A stretch of 16,106 nucleotides of DNA from JAHJRJ01 sp037443685 (GTDB lineage: Bacteria > Bacteroidota > Ignavibacteria > UBA10030 > BY39): assembly GCA_037443685.1 (NCBI GenBank), contig JBBINX010000053.1:1-16106 (forward strand), in the 5' to 3' direction. Of the stretch, positions 1-6,772 are shown one piece after another (position 1 is the stretch's first letter; each line of letters starts with the position of its first letter). Under the pieces are notes generated by a model that was given only the letters and a program-made list of their open reading frames with translations, was not told the DNA's origin and searched no databases. The position numbers and the translations under genes were made by a program.

Positions 1-574
1 CTGTCGATTTTACAGATATTACTACATCTTTGAAATTAAACTCATCACAAATTTCGACATGCCGCATTGCACTTTCGAATAATGCCTCCGCAGTCGGGTA
101 ACCGAATTTATTCAAAATATCTTCTTCAAGCGAGCCCGAGTTAACTCCGATGCGTATCGGAATTCCTTTCCCGGATGCAGATTTCAAAACTTGTTTTATC
201 CTCTCCTTAGATCCGATATTCCCGGGATTGATGCGAACTTTTGCAACCCCCGCTTCGATAGCTTGCAAAGCAAAAACATGATTGAAATGAATATCAGCAA
301 CTACGGGTATAGGAGATTTCATTACAATCTTCGGCATCGCCTCGGCTGCATCTTTATCGTTGACTGTAACACGGATAATATCGCAGCCGGCTTCCGTCGC
401 ATCAATGATTTGTTTGACGGTAGCGTTTACATCGGCCGTTTTAGTTTTCGTCATCGTTTGCACCGAGATTGGTGAGTTGCCTCCAACGAGCACGCCACCG
501 ACATTCACTTGCCGTGTGTGCCTGCGAATTCCAACTTTGTATGTAGGATGAATTTTTAGTTCTGAAGAGAGCAT
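1..574 (-). CDS. ispG: 4-hydroxy-3-methylbut-2-enyl diphosphate synthase, N-terminal part (cut by window edge)
   Basis: IspG (GcpE) converts methylerythritol cyclodiphosphate to hydroxymethylbutenyl diphosphate, the penultimate step of the MEP isoprenoid pathway, using a [4Fe-4S] cluster in the cytosol. I translated the minus strand from an ATG at 574-572 and obtained 191 residues with no stop. They begin MLSSELKIHPTYKVGIRRHT and contain the family hallmarks VGGVLVGGNSPISVQTMTKT, DATEAGCDIIRVTV, PVVADIHFN and VRINPGNIG, all from the TIM-barrel substrate domain. The cluster-binding cysteines lie beyond position 1, so an intact 3' end cannot be checked. The start is 13 bases after the rhomboid stop with no clear Shine-Dalgarno site, which suggests read-through from the rhomboid gene. 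The family call is very secure; the exact start less so. Confidence 0.95.
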   Translation of the reverse strand, partial: MLSSELKIHPTYKVGIRRHTRQVNVGGVLVGGNSPISVQTMTKTKTADVNATVKQIIDATEAGCDIIRVTVNDKDAAEAMPKIVMKSPIPVVADIHFNHVFALQAIEAGVAKVRINPGNIGSKERIKQVLKSASGKGIPIRIGVNSGSLEEDILNKFGYPTAEALFESAMRHVEICDEFNFKDVVISVKST

Positions 575-587
575 GGATAATTATGAT

Positions 588-1499
588 TTATTTCAATTTC
601 TTACTTGCTTCGAAAAGGATTTGTTTTTCTTTTTCAGAAAGATTTTGATAACCTTCTTTACTTATCTTATCGAGAATTTCATCAACCTGTTGTTGTAGTG
701 CATCTTGATTTTCTTCAATATCAAAAAATTTGGCATCGCTGATTGTATCGGAACCTTTTTTTGTAGCGGTTGTATATCTTCCCGGCTTTTGATAAATGCT
801 TATGAATTTTTCCCAAAAGCTAATTAGTTTGTATCTTTTTGAATCTAATATGATGAGAATGCAGCCAACAGCAGCACCACCTAAATGAGCAAAATGTGCG
901 ATGCCGTCTTGTGTCCCGGTTATTCCTGCATACAACTCAATTGCCATGAATATCATCACAAAATATTTAGCTCTAATCGGGATGAAAAAATAAAGGAATA
1001 TCGGGCGATCCGGAAAAATTATCCCGAAGGCGAGCAAGATTCCGTAAACTGCACCCGATGCCCCAACTGTTGGACCGCCTTGACCGAAAAGAGGACCTAA
1101 GAATATATTTGATATACCGGCACCGATTCCACAAGCAAGATAAAAGAGAAGGAATTTTTTTGACCCCCAATTATTTTCGAGTTCCATTCCAAACATCCAG
1201 AGTGCGAACATATTAAACAATAAGTGTATAAATCCGGCATGCATAAACATGTAAGTAAACAACTGCCATAAATGGAACGGAGGCATTTCGGGGAGGTCTG
1301 TAAATAACGGATACAGAGCAAAGGTAGATTCGATCATATAAGCGAATGAATAATCGCCTATCCTGAATAATCCGAAGAAACCGGCAAATAAAAATATGCC
1401 AATATTGATAAGTAGTAGCGCTTTGACAACGGGAGGAAAGAATCGAAATCCCCTAAACAACGATGGGCGATAATAGTTGGTATTTTGGGAATAAGACAA
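588..1499 (-). CDS. Rhomboid family intramembrane serine protease
   Basis: This is a membrane-embedded serine protease that cuts transmembrane helices of other proteins in the inner membrane. The 303-aa product has about six hydrophobic segments between residues 25 and 220. It carries the family catalytic signature: HLLFN (H92, N96, oxyanion region), GASG with nucleophile S148, and AHFAHLGG with H202 aligning with the catalytic His of GlpG. So it should be an active protease, not an inactive pseudo-rhomboid. After the last helix a soluble acidic tail (about 245-303) ends in a charged helical stretch around VDEILDKISKEGYQNLSEKE; similar tails occur on rhomboids of Bacteroidota and relatives. 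The start is a TTG at 1499: no ATG exists upstream before an in-frame stop at 1515-1517, and the next internal Met (residue 55) would remove the first helix. No Shine-Dalgarno site is visible, and the period-7 array lies directly upstream. Its substrate is unknown. Confidence 0.93.
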   Translation of the reverse strand: MSYSQNTNYYRPSLFRGFRFFPPVVKALLLINIGIFLFAGFFGLFRIGDYSFAYMIESTFALYPLFTDLPEMPPFHLWQLFTYMFMHAGFIHLLFNMFALWMFGMELENNWGSKKFLLFYLACGIGAGISNIFLGPLFGQGGPTVGASGAVYGILLAFGIIFPDRPIFLYFFIPIRAKYFVMIFMAIELYAGITGTQDGIAHFAHLGGAAVGCILIILDSKRYKLISFWEKFISIYQKPGRYTTATKKGSDTISDAKFFDIEENQDALQQQVDEILDKISKEGYQNLSEKEKQILFEASKKLK

Positions 1500-1506
1500 A
1501 ATTATA

Positions 1507-1576
1507 GTTAGTTGTTAATGGTTAATGGTCAATAGTTAATAGTCAAATGTTAATTATTAATTGATAATTGTCTATG
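1507..1576. repeat. Degenerate period-7 repeat array, consensus GTTAATN
   Basis: Read on the plus strand in register, 1507-1576 divides into ten 7-base units. Two are exact GTTAATG (1514-1520 and 1521-1527). GTCAATA (1528), GTTAATA (1535), GTCAAAT (1542), GTTAATT (1549), ATTAATT (1556) and GATAATT (1563) differ by one to three bases. The edge units GTTAGTT (1507) and GTCTATG (1570) are weaker. The array fills nearly the whole 82-base gap between the pgk stop and the rhomboid TTG start. Heptamer arrays of this GTTAATG kind are familiar in intergenic DNA of AT-rich bacteria. They are usually read as slippage products; no function can be read from the sequence. Confidence 0.8.
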
Positions 1577-1581
1577 AGGTA

Positions 1582-2775
1582 TTAACGATTAGAAAGCGCG
1601 GCAACACCGGGAAGGATTTTGCCTTCAAGAAATTCAAGCGACGCGCCGCCGCCTGTAGAAACGTGCGAAACAGCTTTCTCGAGTCCGGATTTCGCAATCG
1701 CAGCCGCCGAGTCGCCACCGCCAATTATCGTAACAGCGCCAGTTTTTGTTACATCTGCCAACGCTTTTGCAACAGCGTTAGTTCCAACCGCAAAATTTTC
1801 CATTTCAAAAACACCCATCGGTCCGTTCCAAACAATTGTTTTGGATGCGGCAATAACATCGGTAAAGAGTTTTACTGTTTCAGAACCTATATCAAGCCCT
1901 TGCCAACCGGGCTCGATGTTCTCGACTTTTACAGTTTTCTTTTGAGCGCCGTTATCAAATTTGTCGGCAACAATACAGTCGACAGGAAGTAAAAATTTAA
2001 TATTGCGTTTTGAAACTTCTTCCAACAACGATTTTGCTAAATCAATTTTATCTTGTTCAAGAAGTGAATCGCCAATCTCCAAACCTTTTGCTTTGTAAAA
2101 TGTATAAGCCATTCCACCGCCGATTATAAGAGTGTCAACCTTCGATAACAAGTTTTGTATAACGTCAATTTTGCCTGAAACTTTTGCGCCGCCTAAAATA
2201 GCTGTGTAAGGACGAACAGGATTAGCGAGTGCGCTACCGAGAAATTTAAGTTCTTTCTGCATCAAATATCCAGCTACTGCCGGTTTTATAAAACGAGTTA
2301 CTCCCTCGGTTGAAGCATGAGCACGGTGAGCGCTTCCAAAAGCGTCGTTCACATAAACATCTCCAAGTGCAGCGAGTTCTTTTGCAAAGTTATCATCATT
2401 GGCTTCCTCTTCTTTGTGGAAGCGGAGATTTTCCAAAAGCAGACATTCGCCATCTTTAAGGTTTGCAACACTTTCTTTCGCGGGTGCGCCGATACAATCA
2501 GATGCGAATTTCACTTCTAAACCTAGAAGTTTGGAAGTCCTGCTGGCGACGGGGGCGAGCGTGAATTCCATATTCGGTTTTCCTTTGGGTCTGCCCAAAT
2601 GGCTCATTAATATAGCTCTTCCCCCCTCGGCAAGAATTTTCTTTATCGTTGGCAGCGACTCTACAATTCTAGTATTATCTGTTACTACGCCGTTTTCAAT
2701 TGGCACGTTGAAGTCGACACGCACTAATACTCGATTCGATTTTAATCGGATATCATCAATTGTCAGCTTGTCCAT
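1582..2775 (-). CDS. pgk: Phosphoglycerate kinase
   Basis: This cytosolic enzyme transfers a phosphate from 1,3-bisphosphoglycerate to ADP, giving 3-phosphoglycerate and ATP, the first ATP-yielding step of lower glycolysis (reversible in gluconeogenesis). Starting at the ATG at 2775 the protein has 397 residues, the usual bacterial length. It shows the N-terminal substrate motif VRVDFNVP (about 18-25), SHLGRPKG (58-65), LENLRFHKEEE, VNDAFGSAHRAHAST, GGAKVSGKID, NGPMGVFE near the hinge, and the nucleotide-site loop IIGGGDSAAAI (about 360-370). An upstream in-frame ATG at 2790 would add MEKTN. I prefer 2775 because GGAG sits 9 bases before it, while 2790 has no ribosome site. It follows gap on the same strand, the usual pairing, with a hairpin element between them. 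All family motifs look intact. Confidence 0.98.
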   Translation of the reverse strand: MDKLTIDDIRLKSNRVLVRVDFNVPIENGVVTDNTRIVESLPTIKKILAEGGRAILMSHLGRPKGKPNMEFTLAPVASRTSKLLGLEVKFASDCIGAPAKESVANLKDGECLLLENLRFHKEEEANDDNFAKELAALGDVYVNDAFGSAHRAHASTEGVTRFIKPAVAGYLMQKELKFLGSALANPVRPYTAILGGAKVSGKIDVIQNLLSKVDTLIIGGGMAYTFYKAKGLEIGDSLLEQDKIDLAKSLLEEVSKRNIKFLLPVDCIVADKFDNGAQKKTVKVENIEPGWQGLDIGSETVKLFTDVIAASKTIVWNGPMGVFEMENFAVGTNAVAKALADVTKTGAVTIIGGGDSAAAIAKSGLEKAVSHVSTGGGASLEFLEGKILPGVAALSNR

Positions 2776-2800
2776 ATTTGTTTTCTCCATTCGATATATA

Positions 2801-2843
2801 TAATTAATAAAAACGGCTCAAACGGAAATTAACCGCGAGCCGT
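2801..2843 (-). terminator. Hairpin plus U-tract between gap and pgk (terminator or attenuator)
   Basis: On the minus strand, ACGGCTC (2843-2837) pairs with GAGCCGT (2819-2813). A nested CGG/CCG pair (2835-2833 with 2825-2823) closes a TTAATTT loop. The stem is followed directly by TTTTATTAATT (2812 downward), the layout of a Rho-independent terminator. It lies just after the gap stop and before the pgk start in the direction of transcription. It could end a gap-only transcript, partly attenuate pgk, or mark and protect the 3' end of gap mRNA. The U-tract is interrupted, so full termination is uncertain. Confidence 0.65.
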
Positions 2844-2865
2844 CTGAATATTTTTCTAAAATTGA

Positions 2866-3858
2866 TTAAGCTATTTTCTTTATCAAATCAACCACACGGC
2901 AGGAATAACCCCACTCGTTATCGTACCAGCCGACTACTTTAACCATATTTCCTAACACCATCGTGGAGAGTGAGTCGAATATGCATGAATACTCGTTGCC
3001 GATAACATCGCTTGAAACAATCTCGTCAGTGCAATATTCCAATATTCCTTTGAGATAAGTTTCGGATGCTTTTTTCATAGCTTCATTTATCTGTTCTCTT
3101 GTAACTTCTTTCTCTAATTCTGCAACGAAGTCAGTTACCGAGCCGTCCGGGACCGGAACGCGTAAAGCAAAGCCATCAAGCTTTCCTTTCAATTCGGGTA
3201 TAACTTTTCCTACAGCTTTTGCGGCGCCTGTGGTTGTTGGTATAATATTCTGCGATGCCGAACGAGCGCGTCGCAAATCTTTATGAGGCAAATCCAACAC
3301 GCGTTGGTCATTCGTGTAGGCGTGTATAGTGGTCATCAACCCTTTTTTTATTTTGAAATTATCATTCAAAACTTTTACCATCGGTGCAAGACAGTTGGTT
3401 GTGCAAGAGGCGTTCGATAAAATAACTTCTTTACCTGTCAGTATGTGTTCGTTTACGCCTAATACTACTGTCGCATCTATTTCATCTTTTGCTGGCGCAG
3501 TTAAAACTACTTTCTTCGCACCGGCTTTTATGTGTAATTCAATCTTTTCGCGCTTTGTAAACACACCTGTGCCTTCAATTACTACTTCAGCGCCTAACTT
3601 TGCCCAGGGTAATGCGGCAGGGTCTTTTTCTGACATCACAGGATAACTTTTTCCATTCACAATTATTGAGTTATCAGTATGAGTAACCGTACCGCTAAAT
3701 TTGCCATGTACAGAATCGTACTTAAGCAGATGCGCCAATGTTTTCGCATCGGTTATATCGTTGATACCGACAAATTCGATGCCTTCAACTTCCAAACCGC
3801 GGCGAAAAACCAATCTGCCGATTCTTCCAAATCCATTAATTCCAATTTTGATAGACAT
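2866..3858 (-). CDS. gap: Glyceraldehyde-3-phosphate dehydrogenase, type I
   Basis: This enzyme oxidises and phosphorylates glyceraldehyde 3-phosphate to 1,3-bisphosphoglycerate with NAD, feeding pgk next door. From the ATG at 3858 the protein is 330 residues. It has the Rossmann loop GFGRIG (9-14), ND at 33-34 (acidic residue at the adenosine-ribose position, pointing to NAD rather than NADP), and the active-site block SNASCTTNC with catalytic C152. H179 lies in TTIHAYTNDQ, and the catabolic-type DLPHKDLRRARSA stretch is present. An upstream in-frame TTG at 3870 is possible, but GGAG with a 6-base spacer precedes the ATG, which settles the start. The 79-base gap after the response-regulator stop holds a possible promoter. 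No anomalies were seen. Confidence 0.98.
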   Translation of the reverse strand: MSIKIGINGFGRIGRLVFRRGLEVEGIEFVGINDITDAKTLAHLLKYDSVHGKFSGTVTHTDNSIIVNGKSYPVMSEKDPAALPWAKLGAEVVIEGTGVFTKREKIELHIKAGAKKVVLTAPAKDEIDATVVLGVNEHILTGKEVILSNASCTTNCLAPMVKVLNDNFKIKKGLMTTIHAYTNDQRVLDLPHKDLRRARSASQNIIPTTTGAAKAVGKVIPELKGKLDGFALRVPVPDGSVTDFVAELEKEVTREQINEAMKKASETYLKGILEYCTDEIVSSDVIGNEYSCIFDSLSTMVLGNMVKVVGWYDNEWGYSCRVVDLIKKIA

Positions 3859-3899
3859 TATATTCTCCAAAAAGTTTTAGTTATTGTTTAAATTTGATA

Positions 3900-3931
3900 C
3901 AAATTTATGAAGAAATGGGTAGAAAGGCAAA
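3900..3931 (-). promoter_or_regulatory. Possible Bacteroidota-type promoter for gap
   Basis: On the minus strand, TTTG (3931-3928) is followed after 20 bases by TAAATTTG (3907-3900). This resembles the Bacteroidota consensus, a TTTG-like -33 element and TAnnTTTG at -7, and lies about 40 bases before the gap start. A short motif in AT-rich DNA can arise by chance, and the other promoters seen here look like classical sigma70, so this is tentative. Confidence 0.3.
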
Positions 3932-3937
3932 TAAATG

Positions 3938-5365
3938 TTAGAACGAGCGATAGCGCTTTATCTTTCCATTAATAACAGCCAGCAGAATATCAAGGTCGAA
4001 TGGTTTCGTTATATAATCATCCACACCGAGCTGGAAACCTGAACGCATCACTAATCCATCTTGCAAAGCACTCATGAAGATGAAAGGAGTTTTTCTCAAG
4101 TATGAAATTTCTTGTATCGAAGAAAAGAGCTTGAAACCATCCAAGTCCCCCTGAGGAAACATTATATCGCATAGTATCAGGTCGAATGCGCTACTTTTCA
4201 GTTTTTCAAATGCATCCTCGATATCGAGAGACGTTGTAACATCGAATCCATTTTCTCTTAACGTATCTCCAAGTATTTGCAACAAGACTTCATCATCATC
4301 AACCACAAGAATACTCCCGTTGCTTTGACTTTTTTTGAAACTTGATTTAATGAGAGATTCGACCTGTGATTTTTGGTCGTCAGTTATATGAAATCGTTTT
4401 CTAACCTCGTCTAACTTTTTTTTATTTTTTAGAGTGATTTCACCCGCAAGAATTTTCTTTTGAACATAAGCAATATACAACTCGAGCCTTACCTCCGACT
4501 CAATTCTGAAATGTTCGTCAAAAGTAAGCCCAAGTAGTTCTTTCAATCGCATCATTTTTTTAGCACCCTCTACAGAAGGTTGTCCGTCTGTGTAATGTTC
4601 TCGCATTTGTTCATGATAGAGTGCAATTCGTGTCTCGTGTGTTTCCGGTAATTTAATTCCCAAAATTTCAAGCTTGTCGTCGTATTCTTTGGATATTTGT
4701 TCCAACCGACGAAGGAAAGATTTTTCCATTTTACCCTGGAGTTCTTCTCTAATCTCTTTAATTGCTCTATTATTTTCGGCTACTAAGGCATCATATTTTT
4801 GTTGAAATTTTTTCTTTTCGGCATCTATCACAGCTTCAGCTTCTGCCTTGATTCGTTTTTTCTCCTCTGCGATTTGGGTTTGATACATTGCTTCGAATTC
4901 CCGCTCGAGTAATTGAAGGACAGCATTCCGGTTTTTTTCGAACTGTTTGAGTGTTTGTGCAGCATTTCGCTCTGCGTTATGAAGTTCTTGTGTGAATTTT
5001 TCTTTATACTCGATTTCTATCTCGTTACGGATCGCTTGTTCAGAAGGAGTAACGATCTTGGTTATCTGTTGGACCGGTTGAACAGGATTATCGATTTTTG
5101 GTGTATGGCTACCCTGAACCTTATTCTTTTTAATAAGGTGTGGGTTATCTTCTAAATATTGTATTCGTTCTTCAAAAGCTTTCAGGTATGGATTCAATGG
5201 CTCCCATTCTTTTGCCTCTGTTAAAAATTCCCTGGCTTTAACGAGATTTCCATTTTTTATAGAAGAATCAACCTCCCGAAGACATCGATGAAAATTTTGT
5301 GTAATTTCTGTGGAATTAATCCCTGAATTAGATTGCCCTGTTTGCCTGTTATTATTTTCGTTCAT
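3938..5365 (-). CDS. Orphan response regulator: N-terminal helical and coiled-coil region with C-terminal receiver domain
   Basis: A 475-aa soluble protein. Residues 25-72 look like a TPR-type helical pair (HRCLREVDSSIKNGNLVKAR and on). Residues about 110-235 are highly charged and heptad-like, a long coiled coil. Residues 249-295 and 296-342 are two similar ungapped 47-residue units sharing LY, KK, L/I-T and I/V-ES at the same offsets. Residues 350-475 are a complete receiver (REC) domain: acidic D356-D358, phospho-acceptor D400 in LILCDIMFP, S432 in FIFMSA, and K454 in YITKPFD. The receiver thus looks able to be phosphorylated. With REC at the C terminus and no DNA-binding or catalytic output, it probably works by protein-protein contact, for instance as a scaffold or localisation switch; that is inference. 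No histidine kinase is adjacent. The ATG at 5365 has no strong Shine-Dalgarno site, but a good promoter lies upstream. Confidence 0.88.
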   Translation of the reverse strand: MNENNNRQTGQSNSGINSTEITQNFHRCLREVDSSIKNGNLVKAREFLTEAKEWEPLNPYLKAFEERIQYLEDNPHLIKKNKVQGSHTPKIDNPVQPVQQITKIVTPSEQAIRNEIEIEYKEKFTQELHNAERNAAQTLKQFEKNRNAVLQLLEREFEAMYQTQIAEEKKRIKAEAEAVIDAEKKKFQQKYDALVAENNRAIKEIREELQGKMEKSFLRRLEQISKEYDDKLEILGIKLPETHETRIALYHEQMREHYTDGQPSVEGAKKMMRLKELLGLTFDEHFRIESEVRLELYIAYVQKKILAGEITLKNKKKLDEVRKRFHITDDQKSQVESLIKSSFKKSQSNGSILVVDDDEVLLQILGDTLRENGFDVTTSLDIEDAFEKLKSSAFDLILCDIMFPQGDLDGFKLFSSIQEISYLRKTPFIFMSALQDGLVMRSGFQLGVDDYITKPFDLDILLAVINGKIKRYRSF

Positions 5366-5404
5366 GTTTTCGTTTTTTTATTAGTTCTGCTCTAAATATA
5401 ATAA

Positions 5405-5433
5405 AATATATTGATTTACACATCATGTTTCAA
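5405..5433 (-). promoter_or_regulatory. Sigma70-type promoter for the response-regulator gene
   Basis: On the minus strand, TTGAAA (5433-5428) and TATATT (5410-5405) are separated by exactly 17 bases. They match the -35 consensus TTGACA and the -10 consensus TATAAT at five of six bases each. The -10 ends about 40 bases before the ATG at 5365, leaving a short A-rich leader. Confidence 0.6.
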
Positions 5434-5720
5434 TGAAAACGAAATGGTGTACTTTTTAGTTTCAAGGAATAATTTGTAATGTTTTTACTTGATAACGCAG
5501 TTTTTAATATGAATGATAGAATTTATTAATCGCAATCACTTTAGATCTAGCCTGCTTCAAAAAGTATATAGTTACAATTAAGAATGCATGCAAAAAATTT
5601 TTCGCATAAAAATATTATATACCGAACCAACATTGCGTTTTCAATTCAAATTCGGCATATTTTGTTAATATACAGTGCGGCTCTCCTACGCTTCAGAGTT
5701 GGGTTTGAAAGTGAATCGTA
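5434..5720. other. Intergenic stretch with no recognisable gene
   Basis: No open frame with recognisable protein character, no RNA gene and no clear repeat was seen here on either strand. It is AT-rich, contains many stops in all frames and lies beside the decayed genes that follow, so it may be older decayed coding sequence. I could not identify any family in it. Confidence 0.5.
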
Positions 5721-5723
5721 CAT

Positions 5724-5892
5724 AATGACAGCACTATGGTAATTGCTTCTCGTGAGTATTTGCCATGTAAATTTTATGCATCGTCGGATCATTCAGAAAT
5801 GGGGTGTTACTGTTCCGCCTTGTGCATAACGCTATCGGGTGGAATCCTGAAAAGCGAAAGAAGCGGGATTTTTATCATCAGTGAAGCACTTG
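5724..5892 (+). pseudogene. Possible relic of a PIN-like (DUF3368-type) protein, multiply frameshifted
   Basis: No intact gene exists here, but short pieces in two frames line up in the order expected for the C-terminal half of DUF3368-type PIN-like proteins (toxin-like nucleases related to VapC). Frame A reads NDSTMVIASREYLPCKF (5724-5774), recalling the GES-AIxLA helix. Frame B reads MHRRIIQKWGVTV (5776-5814), recalling DDRRARRIAxxxGVxV. Frame A then reads TLSGGILK (5829-5852), recalling GTLGxLLK. Frame B ends with AKEAGFLSSVK (5854-5886), recalling AKxxGLIPSVK. At least two stops (5827 and 5848 in frame B) and several frame changes separate them. The resemblance is from memory of the family and each piece is short, so chance cannot be excluded. 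Confidence 0.28.
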
Positions 5893-5942
5893 ACTATTTT
5901 TATATTTTTTTGCCTTTACAGTTTGTATTCATTTTTTTAATT

Positions 5943-6277
5943 ATGGGAACCAAGTCTATTATAAAAGAAAATATCAAAATTTTAAGGATACAGTTGTCTG
6001 GTGATTATCAGATATTTTTTTGGGCTCGCCTCTAAAAGGAAACGCTTTACATTCTTCTGACATTGATATAGGGATATTGGGCGAAGAAAAATTTCCATGG
6101 TCTGTAATGACGAAGGTTTTGGAAGAAATCGATTCGATTAAGACATTGCGAAAAACCGATTTAGTTAATTTTTTTACAAAGGTAGAAATTTTAATTTCAT
6201 TACAGAAAAATTTTCACTCGTCTAGTAAATCCAATATTCAGGTATCCATACTTACCTGTTTTATTTACAGAACGTGA
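5943..6277 (+). pseudogene. Frameshifted MNT-type nucleotidyltransferase (antitoxin-like) relic
   Basis: MNT-domain proteins are small nucleotidyltransferases, commonly antitoxins of HEPN/MNT pairs that modify the toxin. Here ATG 5943 opens a frame reading IIKENIKILRIQLSGDYQIF, which runs into a stop shortly after 6030. In another frame GSPLKGNALHSSDIDIGIL follows, giving the family core GS-x(9)-SDIDIGIL (GS at 6023-6028, the two acidic residues at 6059-6067). A run of seven T at 6015-6021 joins the halves: the frames would connect if one base had been lost there. Restoring it would give about 111 residues, the usual MNT size. The Arg normally after GS is Pro. The end (after about 6177) no longer resembles the family clearly. 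No HEPN partner is visible nearby. A homopolymer sequencing error is the alternative to true decay. Confidence 0.65.
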
Positions 6278-6371
6278 GTCCAACCTTTCAGCAATAAGGT
6301 AAGTAAAATTAAGCTGGCTTTCAAACCCTTTTATAAGATTTTTATGAAATAATTTATTATATTTTTACAAG

Positions 6372-6752
6372 ATGAAATTCAAAAGCAACAAAATAATCGT
6401 GATTGGCGATAAGGTACTTATCGCAGCCGATAGTGAGAAAGATAGAACCGAACACGGTTTATACTTGCCACCAACCGTAAAGGAAAAAGAAAAAGTTCAA
6501 AGCGGATATATCGTTAAAGTTGGGCCCGGCTATCCGGTTCCAAATCCTCAATATATCGATCAAGAGCCTTGGTCAACACAGCCAAAGGACCCAGTAAAAT
6601 ATTTACCGCTTCAAGCTGAAGAAGGCGACTACGCTATCTTCATCAAAGATCAGGCGATAGAAATTGAATACGAATCGAAAAAATATTTGATTGTTCCACA
6701 GTCAGCAATACTTGTTCTGATTCGGCATATACAAAATATCGAATTCTCTTAA
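6372..6752 (+). CDS. GroES-family co-chaperonin variant
   Basis: GroES caps the GroEL folding chamber. This 126-aa protein (typical GroES about 95) shows the beta-barrel pattern: N-terminal IIVIGDKVLIAAD, a mobile-loop-like segment with HGLYLPP (28-34, where GroES has a hydrophobic GIVL-type tripeptide that grips GroEL), then GYIVKVGPG (45-53), GDYAIF (85-90), and the C-terminal YLIVPQSAILVLIR. The region between GPG and GDYAIF is a Pro-rich stretch of about 31 residues (YPVPNPQYIDQEPWSTQPKD and on), longer than the normal roof hairpin. No groEL lies in the window, so this is probably a second, divergent GroES rather than the main groS, and I give no symbol. It starts at ATG 6372 without a clear Shine-Dalgarno site. 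The aldo/keto reductase gene follows after 20 bases, so both are probably cotranscribed. Confidence 0.85.
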   Translation: MKFKSNKIIVIGDKVLIAADSEKDRTEHGLYLPPTVKEKEKVQSGYIVKVGPGYPVPNPQYIDQEPWSTQPKDPVKYLPLQAEEGDYAIFIKDQAIEIEYESKKYLIVPQSAILVLIRHIQNIEFS

Positions 6753-6772
6753 TAAATTGAAGGGATAATAAT

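Noticed and set aside
191..551. Open frames on the plus strand across the ispG region
   Set aside because: The minus strand encodes clear IspG motifs without stops over the same bases; the plus-strand frames have no protein character and are shadows.
5736..6035. A single continuous 99-residue plus-strand protein
   Set aside because: Only its last part resembles MNT and other parts resemble a different family. It has no ribosome site and ends in a stop where the MNT core shifts frame, so it is better read as decayed genes.
6278..6371. Promoter for the GroES-like/aldo-keto reductase pair
   Set aside because: TATATT-like -10 boxes occur in the AT-rich stretch near 6355-6365, but none has a convincing -35 box at 16-18 bases, so I could not support a site.
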